A stretch of 44,913 nucleotides of DNA from Burkholderia sp. S171 (lineage in GTDB: Bacteria > Pseudomonadota > Gammaproteobacteria > Burkholderiales > Burkholderiaceae), in NCBI RefSeq assembly GCF_009766085.1, contig NZ_LMUF01000039.1, positions 189,607 through 234,519 on the forward strand, given 5' to 3'. The translations under genes were made by a program, and so were the position numbers. Shown piece after piece: positions 8,346-16,325 of the stretch. Every line of letters starts with the position of its first letter. The stretch's first letter is position 1. Under the pieces are notes generated by a model, which worked only from the letters and a program-made list of their open reading frames with translations, was not told the origin of the DNA and did no database searches.

Positions 8346-8657
8346 ATGAAAGTTGTTAAAAGCCGTGAATTTACTGCCGAGCGCGCGTGGGGCGCACTTG
8401 ATATCGCCACGATGAACGGCGTCTCATGCCGCTTGCACTGGACGGACGCGCCCTATAAATGGCACGTCAACGACGGCGAGGAAGTCTTCGCGGTCATGCA
8501 GGGTCAAGTGCGAATGCGTGTGAGGCGAGACGGCGTGGAGGAAGAAGTCCTGCTCGATGCTGGCGATATCTTTCACGCCCAGATCGGCGATGAACATGTC
8601 GCCGAGCCGGTGGGTATCGCGCGAATTTTGGTGATTGAGAAAGAAGGGAGCGTTTGA
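8346..8657 (+). CDS. Small cupin-domain protein
   Basis: A 103-residue single-domain cupin. Motif 1 is visible as WHVNDGEEVFAVMQGQVRMRV and motif 2 as DAGDIFHAQIGDEHVAEP, giving a beta-barrel that can bind a metal through His and Glu residues. Small cupins range from enzymes to binding proteins, so no reaction is assigned. It starts 34 bases after the MFS remnant, and the original transporter-cupin pairing may have been an operon before the deletion. Confidence 0.8.
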   Translation: MKVVKSREFTAERAWGALDIATMNGVSCRLHWTDAPYKWHVNDGEEVFAVMQGQVRMRVRRDGVEEEVLLDAGDIFHAQIGDEHVAEPVGIARILVIEKEGSV

Positions 8658-8776
8658 AATAGGGTCGTGCGCGGATGCTGAGGTTTACCGGCTAGAGAGC
8701 GCGCTTGGCTTCTACGCATGCAGGATTTGCGGTGATTTTCAGGCTGGCGAGCGCCGCTTCGACTGACGAAGCGCGT

Positions 8777-8810
8777 AAAAAAACCGTCCCGCGATACGCC
8801 GGAACGGCTC
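8777..8810 (-). terminator. Intrinsic terminator of the small RHH-like gene
   Basis: On the minus strand CCGTTCC pairs with GGGACGG (plus positions 8801-8807 and 8784-8790, one G-T wobble) and is followed by seven T residues. It lies about 100 bases downstream of the gene ending at 8908. Confidence 0.6.
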
Positions 8811-8907
8811 TTTATTCAGCAGACAATATATCCGCGCGGCGCTTTCGCTCCACAATAATCTGCGGTTATAACGCCGCTTTGAGCCGAACTGCGCCGATTC
8901 GGGCGGC

Positions 8908-9192
8908 TTAAACCGTTGCCTTGCGTTCCAGGCCAGCCTTCACCAACAGCTCCGACAACGCTTCCGACATTCCGCCTTCATGCTTGGCGGCATGTTCCTG
9001 CAATTGCCTGACGAGATCGCTGTCCAGCTTGCAGGCGAACGGAACGAGTCCTTTTTCCTGATCCAGCCGGCGCTGTTCGCGCTTGTCCAGCTTGGGTTGG
9101 CCAGCTTGCGGGCCGAAGCTCGACGCGCTGTTTTGCTTCAGGCCGTTGGCGAGCTTGAGCGCCTTGTTTTTTTCCATATCGAATTTTTTCAC
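8908..9192 (-). CDS. Small putative ribbon-helix-helix-like protein
   Basis: A 94-codon ORF. The GTG at 9192 is preferred as start because GGAG lies exactly six bases upstream; an ATG at 9177 and a TTG at 9204 are alternatives. The N-terminal half is charged and rich in Lys, Gln and Asn. The C-terminal half reads as a short strand (VPFACKL), a helix (SDLVRQLQEHAAKH), a turn and a second helix (SEALSELLVKAGL). That pattern resembles ribbon-helix-helix DNA-binding domains. No named family is recognised and the DNA-binding role is inference. It has its own terminator at 8777-8810. Confidence 0.65.
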   Translation of the reverse strand: MKKFDMEKNKALKLANGLKQNSASSFGPQAGQPKLDKREQRRLDQEKGLVPFACKLDSDLVRQLQEHAAKHEGGMSEALSELLVKAGLERKATV

Positions 9193-9283
9193 GCGAAGCT
9201 CCAAAAGCTATAGAGGCACAGGGCCGAGGCGCGTATTGTACGCACCTCCGGGCTTGAGCCAGCTTTGAGCCTTTATTGGGCGA

Positions 9284-10063
9284 TTAGCCGGACGCCGGAA
9301 CAGGCGGCTTGCCGGTCGCGCCCTCCATCAATTCTTCGATTCGCGCCCGCATCCGCTTCCAGTGCGATCCTTCCCAAAATACCCGCCGACACACATCGCA
9401 TGTGACAAACCGTGCATGCCGTTCAAGTACACCTTCCGGCACCCGGTCGCTCACCTCATCCGCGCTCGCGCTACGCAGCGGCGCGTTGCACATCAGGCAC
9501 AGGCGGAACGGGCGGACATGCTGCGCAAGTCCGAGCCGTGTCGCGACTTCGCGCCATTGCGCATCGGGTTGCAACGTGCGCACGTAGCAGCCGTGGACCA
9601 GCGAGCGGCGCTTCAGTAATTCACGATCGCGCGTGAGCACCACGCGATGTTCGGCGAGCGCAAGCTGCTCGATTTCATCGTCGGGGAAATGGTTGTCGTA
9701 GCGGGTATCGAAACCGGCAAGCCGAAGCAGTTGAGCCAGGCCGCCAAGATGCGCATCGGCGATAAAACGCAGGGTTTCCAGCCGCAGCGGCGCACGCAAC
9801 GGATGCACGATTTCGAGCGCGCGAGGCATCAAGCCGGGCGGATAGACATCGATAGAATCGGCGTCTTCCATGAGGGTATCGAAGCCGGCGGGCAGGCCGT
9901 TGCGTAGAATCAGCGCTACTTCCGTGTGCGGCACGCCGAGTGCTTCGATCATATGCTTGGTCGTCGACGCCACCGGACACACGCACGCAAACGCCTGTTC
10001 GCGCTGCGGCCGCGCCAGGAACTCATTCAACTCCCGATGAAAACGGAACGTGGCAGTCGTCAT
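9284..10063 (-). CDS. Ubiquitin-fold/Mut7-C RNase domain protein
   Basis: A 259-residue protein with two modules. Residues 1 to about 85 resemble the beta-grasp (ubiquitin-like, Mut7-C_ub) domain with the phrase EVALILRNGLPAGFD. Residues 100-250 are a PIN-like Mut7-C RNase domain: FIADAHLGGLAQLLRLAGFDT with the first catalytic Asp, VVLTRDRELLKRR with a further acidic site, and a C-terminal zinc ribbon made of CLMCNAPL and CDVCRRVFWEGSHWKRM. Such proteins are widespread in proteobacteria and are predicted RNases, with little experimental work known to me. It appears monocistronic and divergent from the dehydrogenase gene at 10175. Confidence 0.85.
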   Translation of the reverse strand: MTTATFRFHRELNEFLARPQREQAFACVCPVASTTKHMIEALGVPHTEVALILRNGLPAGFDTLMEDADSIDVYPPGLMPRALEIVHPLRAPLRLETLRFIADAHLGGLAQLLRLAGFDTRYDNHFPDDEIEQLALAEHRVVLTRDRELLKRRSLVHGCYVRTLQPDAQWREVATRLGLAQHVRPFRLCLMCNAPLRSASADEVSDRVPEGVLERHARFVTCDVCRRVFWEGSHWKRMRARIEELMEGATGKPPVPASG

Positions 10064-10174
10064 GGATTCGAGTATCGCATCGCTTTGACGCGGCTGCTTT
10101 GAAGCGCGTAGATGCGGGGAAGTCGCGGGGGTAGCGTATTCGTCAACCGCAACGAAAGTTGCAAGGAGAACGAC

Positions 10175-11053
10175 ATGGATATTGGATTTATTGGACTCGG
10201 CAGCATGGGCGGCGCGATGGCGCTAAACGCGTTAAAGGCGGGCCACACGGTGCGCGTCTGGAACCGTTCGCCCGATGCCGCGAAAGCGCTCGCCGAACAA
10301 GGCGCGCGCGTGGTTGCATCGGCGGATGAAGCCTTCGCGGGCGACGCAGTGTTCTCCATGCTCGCCGACGACTCCGCATTACGCACCGTGTTGCTGGACA
10401 GCGGCCTGCTCGAGCGCGCGCCGAAAGGCTTGGTCCACGTGAACATGGCCACGATCTCGGTGGCGTTCTGCGAGGAGTTGGTGAGCCTGCACGAGCGGCA
10501 CGGCATAGCGTACGTCGCGGCACCCGTGCTCGGGCGGCCGGACGTGGCGGCGGCGGCCAAGCTGAATATCGTGGCGGCGGGCGCCGATGACGCCATCGCG
10601 CGTGTGCAACCTGTCTTCGATGTCATCGGCCAAAAGACATGGCGCGTCGGTACTGCACCGCAACACGCAAATGTGTTCAAGCTGGCGGCGAACTTCATGC
10701 TGGCGTCGGCGATCGAAACAACCGCTGAGGCCGCATCGCTGATGGCGGGGCATGGCATCGATCCGCACGCATTCCTCGACGTGATCACGAACACGCTGTT
10801 CCCGGGCCCGGTGTACCAGGGTTATGGCCGGATGATCGCCGACAACCGCTATGAACCGGCGTTGTTCAAGGCCCGGCTCGGCTTGAAGGACGTACGGCTC
10901 GCGCTCGCTGCCGGCGATGCCGTGAACGTGGCGCTGCCCGTGGCAAGCCTGGTGCGCGACAACCTGATCGACGTTCTTGCCCAGGGCGATGGCGACAAGG
11001 ATCTGGCCGTGCTGGGAAAGGTCGCAGCGCGGCGCGCGGGGAAGAAGGTGTGA
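10175..11053 (+). CDS. NAD(P)-dependent beta-hydroxyacid dehydrogenase
   Basis: A 292-residue member of the 3-hydroxyisobutyrate/6-phosphogluconate dehydrogenase superfamily. The Rossmann motif GFIGLGSMGGAMA is at the extreme N-terminus, and the catalytic lysine sits in HANVFKLAANFML. The all-alpha C-terminal domain ends with KDLAVLGKVAARRAG. The start is at MDIGF, with AAGGAG upstream; the frame is open for another 21 codons that do not match the family. Such enzymes oxidise 3-hydroxyacids or reduce short semialdehydes such as glyoxylate or succinic semialdehyde; the substrate cannot be told from sequence. Confidence 0.87.
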   Translation: MDIGFIGLGSMGGAMALNALKAGHTVRVWNRSPDAAKALAEQGARVVASADEAFAGDAVFSMLADDSALRTVLLDSGLLERAPKGLVHVNMATISVAFCEELVSLHERHGIAYVAAPVLGRPDVAAAAKLNIVAAGADDAIARVQPVFDVIGQKTWRVGTAPQHANVFKLAANFMLASAIETTAEAASLMAGHGIDPHAFLDVITNTLFPGPVYQGYGRMIADNRYEPALFKARLGLKDVRLALAAGDAVNVALPVASLVRDNLIDVLAQGDGDKDLAVLGKVAARRAGKKV

Positions 11054-11362
11054 TCAATCCGGTTTGATTTTTGCTCACCGATAAAAGTAAAGCCCGGAAG
11101 CAGCGGCGTTGTATCGACGATAAATAGAGGCAATGGTCGGGAACGTTCCTTATACTTGTCGCGCCGTTTGCCTCAGGCTCGAGATCGTTTCGAATTCGAC
11201 AGCATTCTGGACAGCATTCGGTGGCGCACATACGGACACACGCCGCCGGTGCAGGCTTTTCAAAAGGTCTCGTCGGCGACCAAACCAGCTGGGAAGCGGG
11301 TTTCCGGTCGGTTTCCAGGCCAGCTTATAAAAAGATGAAGCGGAGACGGGACAGCGCCCATT
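11054..11362. other. Intergenic region with no clear gene
   Basis: This stretch of about 309 bases holds a short weak hairpin (ATCAA/TTGAT followed by a brief T-run at about 11053-11072) that may terminate the dehydrogenase gene. Otherwise I see nothing I can support. Overlapping short reading frames here lack family resemblance and good ribosome sites. Confidence 0.4.
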
Positions 11363-11815
11363 ATGAAAAGCACTCTTCGGGGCCTCATGTTCGTGGCTGC
11401 ATCGGCTGGCCTTGCATGGGCTTGTCTGAGTACGCCAGCGATCGCTCTCGCCGACGACACCCCTAATCCCTGCGACGCCCTCAAGCGCATTGTGGCGGCC
11501 GCACCCGATGGTTTCACCTCCCTGCGTCCCGACGATGGCAAAGCTGTCGCGCAGCCTTATGGCCGCGACGCGCAGTGCACGACGAAAGCCGGCACGTATA
11601 GCTGCACGTGGACGAAGGGGGCGAACGCCGGCTCGGCGGCGGATGCCTTGCAAGGCGTGGCAGCGGACATTGCCGCGTGCTTGCCGGACGCTACACACGA
11701 TCAGAACTCGCCGGTTCGGCAGCATTTTTATATGGGTGCGCGCGGGCAGCGCACGCAGATTACGGCAACGACCGTTGGTGGTAGAAAGTTGATGCTCGCG
11801 GTGTCGGGCAAATGA
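11363..11815 (+). CDS. Hypothetical exported protein
   Basis: A 150-residue protein with a Sec signal peptide (MKSTLRG plus a hydrophobic stretch, cleavage probably after AIALA). The mature part has four cysteines (NPCDALK, DAQCTTK, YSCTW, AACLPD), suggesting two disulfides in the periplasm. I do not recognise the family. It ends 10 bases before the receiver gene at 11826, so the two may form an operon. Confidence 0.75.
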   Translation: MKSTLRGLMFVAASAGLAWACLSTPAIALADDTPNPCDALKRIVAAAPDGFTSLRPDDGKAVAQPYGRDAQCTTKAGTYSCTWTKGANAGSAADALQGVAADIAACLPDATHDQNSPVRQHFYMGARGQRTQITATTVGGRKLMLAVSGK

Positions 11816-11825
11816 GGGGACGGTC

Positions 11826-12191
11826 GTGACCAAGCGTGTTCTTATAGCCGACGATGACGACGATGCCCTGAGTTGCCTCGCGAACTTGTTGACGGGGCTG
11901 GGCCATCAAGTGGCGCAGGCGTCGTGCGGCGTTCAGGCACTCGATGTGGCGCGGCAATTCACGCCCGATGTGGTGATTCTGGATCTGGGCATGACGCCAA
12001 TGGACGGCCTTTCTGCTGCGCGTGCTTTGCGAGCATTGCCCGAGGGTGCGGCGATGCTACTGGTTGCACTGACTGGCTGGGGCCAGCCGCAACATCATGC
12101 GATGACGCAGGAAGCGGGCTTCGATATTCATCTGGTGAAACCGGTTTCTATCGATCAGTTGGGCTTTATTCTGTCGATGACGCAGCCTTGA
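11826..12191 (+). CDS. Single-domain response regulator (receiver) with shifted loop proline
   Basis: A 121-residue stand-alone receiver. D9-D10 (LIADDD), D53 (VVILDLG), T83 (ALTGWG) and K105 (HLVKPV) are in place. The usual proline four residues after the phospho-acceptor (DxxMPxMDG) is displaced: this protein has DLGMTPMDG, with proline one place later. The start is a GTG with GAGGGG upstream. It resembles the receiver at 2992-3405 in its ALTG.G...AGFD.HLVKPV signature, so they are probably paralogues. No kinase is adjacent. Confidence 0.87.
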   Translation: MTKRVLIADDDDDALSCLANLLTGLGHQVAQASCGVQALDVARQFTPDVVILDLGMTPMDGLSAARALRALPEGAAMLLVALTGWGQPQHHAMTQEAGFDIHLVKPVSIDQLGFILSMTQP

Positions 12192-12235
12192 TGTTGTGCG
12201 TTCGCAACAAATTAACGTGGATCGATGCGGAGATG

Positions 12236-12264
12236 TTGCGCTGCACCAATGGTTTTGGTACAGT
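12236..12264 (+). promoter_or_regulatory. Candidate promoter of an intergenic small RNA
   Basis: TTGCGC (12236-12241), a 17-base spacer and TACAGT (12259-12264) fit a sigma-70 promoter. Initiation would fall near 12271. No coding frame follows on this strand, only the hairpin and terminator described separately. Confidence 0.55.
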
Positions 12265-12270
12265 GGGGTT

Positions 12271-12332
12271 GTCTCCTCCATGTCTCCACTGATATGGATT
12301 CAGCCCGCCCATCTTAGGCGGGCTTTTTTTTA
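12271..12332 (+). ncRNA. Candidate small RNA with CUCC-rich (anti-Shine-Dalgarno) hairpin
   Basis: The predicted transcript is about 62 nt and noncoding. Its 5' end reads GTCTCCTCC and is followed by a hairpin, TCCAT (12277-12281) with ATGGA (12294-12298), whose 12-nt loop again displays GTCTCC. It ends in a strong intrinsic terminator. Two exposed UCUCC blocks complementary to ribosome-binding sites are typical of small RNAs that block translation initiation. It lies between a plus-strand receiver gene and a convergent minus-strand porin, so it is not a leader of either. I recall similar GTCTCCTCCATGTCTCC-like sequences in other Burkholderia intergenic regions but cannot verify this here. 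Confidence 0.55.
12302..12332 (+). terminator. Strong intrinsic terminator of the candidate small RNA
   Basis: AGCCCGCC (12302-12309) pairs perfectly with GGCGGGCT (12317-12324) and is followed by a run of eight to nine T residues. Confidence 0.9.
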
Positions 12333-12346
12333 TCCGAAAAAAGCCC

Positions 12347-13183
12347 TCAGAACCGGTACGAAACCGCCAGGAACGTAATCAGCGGATCGGCTTTCAGCCG
12401 CGTCTTCGTTGTAGCCAGTTCGCTCCCATCGGCCGCCTTGATAATCAACGACGATGTCGTCTTCAACGGAATATAGGTTAGCGAAGCAATCAAACCCCAG
12501 TGTTTGTCGAAGGCATACGTCGCGCCAAGATTGAACACCGGTTGCCACGACGATGAAGCCTTCGCCTCCACCGATGTCGGTCCCGGTTTGCCCGCGCCCG
12601 CGGCCAGCACGGCGCCCAGATTATTTTGCGTCGATGTCGTGAAACCGTTGGTGAGCTTGATGTTCGTGAAGAAGTTATACGACACGCCAATCCCCGCAAA
12701 CGGCCGGAACGCAGCAGTCGGCGCATTGAAGTAATACTGGAAAATCAGCGCCGGGCTCCATTGCCGCACGCTTTTCACGATCGGATTGGTCTGATCGAGA
12801 TTCTGGTTGCCCAGCGCGCCCGCCGGCCCCGGCGGTTGAATCGTGCCGTGACCATCGAGTTCGAACTCGGGCGGTACACCGCCTACAAACGTGGTCGCAA
12901 TGTGATCGGTGAAAAAGTGCGTGAAGACGAGGCCGAACGTATCGGCACTTTTCGTCGACAAACTCGTTCCCGCCGACGTGAATTGCGACGGCAAGCGCAG
13001 CGGCGTATTGATCGGCGTGGGCGCCACATGCGTGGTCAGCTCGTCGCTCGAATCCTGCGGCATGACGTGAAACCAGCCGAGTCCCACGACGTTATCGCCG
13101 GCACTTTGCGCATGGGCGGACAGCGACGCACATGCCGCTACCGCTACCGCCAACGGTTTTCCCGCAGCCAAAAGCTTTTTCAT
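12347..13183 (-). CDS. OmpW-family outer-membrane protein
   Basis: A 278-residue protein with a Sec signal peptide (MKKLLAAGKPLAVAVAACASLSAHAQ). The mature part is an eight-stranded barrel type: GDNVVGLGWFHVMPQDSS at the start, THFFTDHIATTFVGGVPP, an AFRPFAGIGVSYNFF strand, YAFDKHWGLIASLTYIPLKT, and a terminal aromatic SYRF that acts as the barrel-assembly signal. OmpW proteins form small channels for hydrophobic compounds. It lies just downstream of two DUF2957-type lipoprotein genes on the same strand, so the three may form one envelope unit. The long periplasmic or loop inserts compared with E. coli OmpW are typical of Burkholderia versions. Confidence 0.87.
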   Translation of the reverse strand: MKKLLAAGKPLAVAVAACASLSAHAQSAGDNVVGLGWFHVMPQDSSDELTTHVAPTPINTPLRLPSQFTSAGTSLSTKSADTFGLVFTHFFTDHIATTFVGGVPPEFELDGHGTIQPPGPAGALGNQNLDQTNPIVKSVRQWSPALIFQYYFNAPTAAFRPFAGIGVSYNFFTNIKLTNGFTTSTQNNLGAVLAAGAGKPGPTSVEAKASSSWQPVFNLGATYAFDKHWGLIASLTYIPLKTTSSLIIKAADGSELATTKTRLKADPLITFLAVSYRF

Positions 13184-13291
13184 TTCATCTCTCTTCGGTT
13201 ACAGGCCGTCATGCGAACGCAGCGCGTCTTCGTAAAGACGGGCGTTGTTCGCATGCAGCCGTTCTTGATGGGCTGCCAGACGGTCACTGCG

Positions 13292-14539
13292 TCACTGCAC
13301 AAATGAGCCGATGGTGAAATACGGTGTCGTCGGGTCGCTCTGGTCGAGGTAACCGAACACGCCGCCGGAGAAGATGAACTTGCCGGTCGGCGTCGTGCCG
13401 GTCGACGCACCCACCACCGTCGATGTCACCAGACCCGGAACCGCTTCCGTGTAATCCAGATTCAGCGCGCGCGACAACGCGACCTGCGACGGCTGGAACG
13501 GATCGATCAAGGTGGCCTGCGTGCCGGCGAGCGCGGTCGTGCGGTAATCGAAGGCGTTATCCACGCCGACGTATTCCCCGTTCACCGATCCCGATACCAC
13601 GCTGGTTTGCGGCGACATCATCGAGATGCCGGATTCGTCGTCGGCGAACGGCGGAATGCCCGTGGTGATCGTGGCGTTCGCCGTGCCCGTGCGCACGAGG
13701 ATCGGCACGTTCTGGCCACGCAGCTTGCCCACGATCATGTAGCCCTTGCCCAGCGGACCGGCTGCGAGTGTCGGGTTGCCTTGCCCAAGGAAGTTGTTGG
13801 TGACGAACGCGCCGCTGCCATCCGGCGATTGCGCGAAGTTCGACCCGGCTTGTTGGCACTTGCCGGCGTTCACACCGGTGTTGTCGCACTCTTGCCAGGT
13901 GCCGTCGGCGTTGATGGTGATCTTCGAATCGACGGAGATACGCGCGTAGTTTTGCGACGGAATCTCGTGATAACCGAGTTGGTTATACGTCCCGGCGACG
14001 TTGGCGAGATTGGTCTCGATCGTCGAGAAACCGATGAACGGGTAGTACGGAAAGACCCGGTCAGGCACAACGCCTTGGCCCAGAATCCCGCCGAACTGCA
14101 GTTCCTTGCCCGGGATCGTGCCGCCCGCTACGCCTTCGCCCACGAAGATGCGCGCGGGACGCGTCGGATCGAGCGTCGCGCCGTTCAACTGGTACGCACA
14201 CTGATTGAGCTTTTGCGTGGGCAAGCCGGTTTCCATCGTCAGCGTGCCGTTCCGCGACGTGCCGGCGCGGGTCGGGGAGACCGTGCCGGTGACTGCCGGA
14301 ATTGGAGATTCCACGTAGGTTACTTGCCACGTGAGTTTCGTCGTGTCGAGTTGCAGCTTGATGAGTTCGCCGCTGCCGCCGCCACCGGTGAAGGTGGTCG
14401 TGTAGTCAAGCGATGCCGGGCACAGCCGGACGACCGGCGCCTGAGGCGCATCGCTGCCGCCGCCGCAGCCGCCAAGGAACGGCGTGACGCTGGCGATTGA
14501 CGCACCCATCGCACCCAACGCAAAAATTCTCCATTTCAT
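13292..14539 (-). CDS. DUF2957-type lipoprotein, copy 1
   Basis: A protein of 415 residues starting at MKWRIF, chosen because GGAGAC lies six bases upstream. The signal peptide ends in a lipobox (FLGGC), giving a lipid-anchored mature protein with a GGGSD linker. The body repeats phrases also present in the neighbouring copy: STTFxGGGGSGE-like N-terminal strands, ESPIPAVTGTVSPTRAGT, IFVGEGVAGGTIPG, FYPFIGFSTIETNLANVAGTYN, DDESGISMMSPQT and YVGVDNAFDYR. I place it in the Burkholderia DUF2957 group by memory of these patterns; no biochemical function is known to me. It is a tandem paralogue of the gene at 14621-16072. Confidence 0.72.
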   Translation of the reverse strand: MKWRIFALGAMGASIASVTPFLGGCGGGSDAPQAPVVRLCPASLDYTTTFTGGGGSGELIKLQLDTTKLTWQVTYVESPIPAVTGTVSPTRAGTSRNGTLTMETGLPTQKLNQCAYQLNGATLDPTRPARIFVGEGVAGGTIPGKELQFGGILGQGVVPDRVFPYYPFIGFSTIETNLANVAGTYNQLGYHEIPSQNYARISVDSKITINADGTWQECDNTGVNAGKCQQAGSNFAQSPDGSGAFVTNNFLGQGNPTLAAGPLGKGYMIVGKLRGQNVPILVRTGTANATITTGIPPFADDESGISMMSPQTSVVSGSVNGEYVGVDNAFDYRTTALAGTQATLIDPFQPSQVALSRALNLDYTEAVPGLVTSTVVGASTGTTPTGKFIFSGGVFGYLDQSDPTTPYFTIGSFVQ

Positions 14540-14620
14540 ACTGCTGTCTCCATCCACATTTGTTCGTTCGTTGGTAGCCGGCGCGTGCCGGCTACCCTGG
14601 TCTTGAGTGCTCGGTACTGC

Positions 14621-16072
14621 TTATTTGCTGAGCAGCGCACCGATGCCGAAGTACGGGCTTGCCGGGGTATCGGCGTTAGCGGACGTGGAAGTCAGACCGC
14701 CGTTCACCGTGCTGCCGGCAATGAAAATTCCGTACAAGCCGCCCGCCGAGATCAACGCACCCTGGCCGCCGTTCTGGTCCTGCACGCCGATCAAGCCGGG
14801 CAACTGCTGCGCGTAGCTCATGCCAAAACCGGTCTCGGAAGCCTGCGTCGATGGATTGATGAACGAGCCGACCGGACCTTGCAGCAGCGTCGCCGTGTAC
14901 TTGAAGTTCGAATCCGCGCCGACGTAACCGCCATCGAACGCACCTGACGCCAGCGCCGTGTTCGGAGCAAGCATCGCGATGCCGGATTCATCGTCGACTT
15001 GTGATGCGGTCGCGTTCAGCGGCGTGAGCGGCGATGGCACGAAGACCTGACCGGTGCGCACGACAATCGGCACGATGACGCCGTTGACCTTGCCGATCAC
15101 CATGTTCGCGTTCGCAACCGCCGGGAACGCCGGGAAGCCGAGGCCCGTCAACGCCGCTGAGGAGCGTTTGCCCTGCACTTGCGGCGCGACTGCGCTGGTG
15201 AAGTACGGGCCGTTGGCGTTGGTTGTCCACGCGCCGCCCGTCGTCTGGCAAGACGTATTCGATGCCGGCACGGGCACCGTGCAATTGCCGGCGGTATCGA
15301 AGGATTCTTGCGCCTGCGTGGTCGTGGTCGAGTAGTTGTTCGACGGAACGGAGTGGTACAGCAGCGCGTTATACGTGCCCTTGAGGTCCGCGACGTTCGT
15401 GCTCACCGTTGAAAAACCGATGAACGGATAGAAGTCGAAGTGACGGTTCGGTACCGGGAACAGTGGCGGGAAACCGGGGATGGCGTGGACGCCGTCAGCG
15501 GTCAGCGTCGCGCCGTTGTACTGGACGGTCGCACCCGGAATGCCGCCGCCGGCCACGCCCTGGCCAACAAAAATGGTCGGCGGATTCGCCTGGTTGAACG
15601 CGGCCGCCGTGGTGTAGATCGATCCATCCGATGCCTGTCCGCCGCCCGGAGTCAGCACGAACGCGCAACGCGTTTGCTCCGCCGTGGGCAGCGTGCCTGC
15701 CGGCGGGTGCACGACTGCGCCGACTATCGTCGTGCCCTTGCGGGTTGGGTTGACGGTCCCGGTGACAAGCGGAATGGGCGACTCGAGCCACTTCAGCGTG
15801 TATTTCATGTTCACGGCGTCGATGTTCAGGCTCACGATCTCGCCGCTGCCCGCACCGCCCAGATACGTACTCGAGACAATGTCCGCGTTAGCCGGACACA
15901 ACGGCGCGGCGCCCGCACCGACAGCCGGCGCGCCTTGCGTGCCACAGCTCGCGCCGGAACATTGCGGCGTGTTGATCGGACCCGGGTTGTCGGCGTTGCC
16001 GCCACCGCACGCAACAAACAACGGCGCGGTCGCAAGTGCGAGCGCGAGTCCTTTCGAAATGGCATACGGCAT
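14621..16072 (-). CDS. DUF2957-type lipoprotein, copy 2
   Basis: A 483-residue lipoprotein with a signal peptide ending at LFVAC. The mature body parallels copy 1 throughout: STYLGGAGSGEIVSLN, ESPIPLVTGTVNPTRKGT, IFVGQGVAGGGIPG, FYPFIGFSTVSTNVADLKGTYN, DDESGIAMLAPNT, YVGADSNFKYTATLL and a C-terminal PYFGIGALLSK like copy 1's PYFTIGSFVQ. Both copies share the leader GGAGACAGC(A/G)GT immediately before the ATG, so the duplication included the ribosome-binding site. An outer-membrane location is inferred from the lipobox and the OmpW neighbour. Confidence 0.72.
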   Translation of the reverse strand: MPYAISKGLALALATAPLFVACGGGNADNPGPINTPQCSGASCGTQGAPAVGAGAAPLCPANADIVSSTYLGGAGSGEIVSLNIDAVNMKYTLKWLESPIPLVTGTVNPTRKGTTIVGAVVHPPAGTLPTAEQTRCAFVLTPGGGQASDGSIYTTAAAFNQANPPTIFVGQGVAGGGIPGATVQYNGATLTADGVHAIPGFPPLFPVPNRHFDFYPFIGFSTVSTNVADLKGTYNALLYHSVPSNNYSTTTTQAQESFDTAGNCTVPVPASNTSCQTTGGAWTTNANGPYFTSAVAPQVQGKRSSAALTGLGFPAFPAVANANMVIGKVNGVIVPIVVRTGQVFVPSPLTPLNATASQVDDESGIAMLAPNTALASGAFDGGYVGADSNFKYTATLLQGPVGSFINPSTQASETGFGMSYAQQLPGLIGVQDQNGGQGALISAGGLYGIFIAGSTVNGGLTSTSANADTPASPYFGIGALLSK

Positions 16073-16313
16073 ACCGCTGTCTCCCTTATCTAGTTTTGCG
16101 CGTGTAATTTCGCTGTCGTCTTTTCGTGTGTCAATCGACTGAAACGTCTAAAACGTCGATTCAAACAGCAGTGTTCCGGCGGTGCCTTGACTGATAAGGC
16201 GCTGACGGCGTATTGAAACAAAAGTTTATCCGTAAGGTAAATTGGAGAAAATCTGTCGCAATAAGATGCAAAACGAAGAAGGTTTAAGTGCGAAAACGCG
16301 TAATCATCGACGA

Positions 16314-16325
16314 ACGAACGTTCGT
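16314..16325. promoter_or_regulatory. Perfect 12-bp palindrome
   Basis: ACGAACGTTCGT is its own reverse complement. Palindromes of this length and composition are common operators for TetR-type dimers, but no regulator can be assigned. Confidence 0.4.

Noticed and set aside
13607..14500. A 297-codon plus-strand frame opposite lipoprotein copy 1
   Set aside because: It is antisense to a lipobox protein with a clear paralogue; Arg-rich with no domain.
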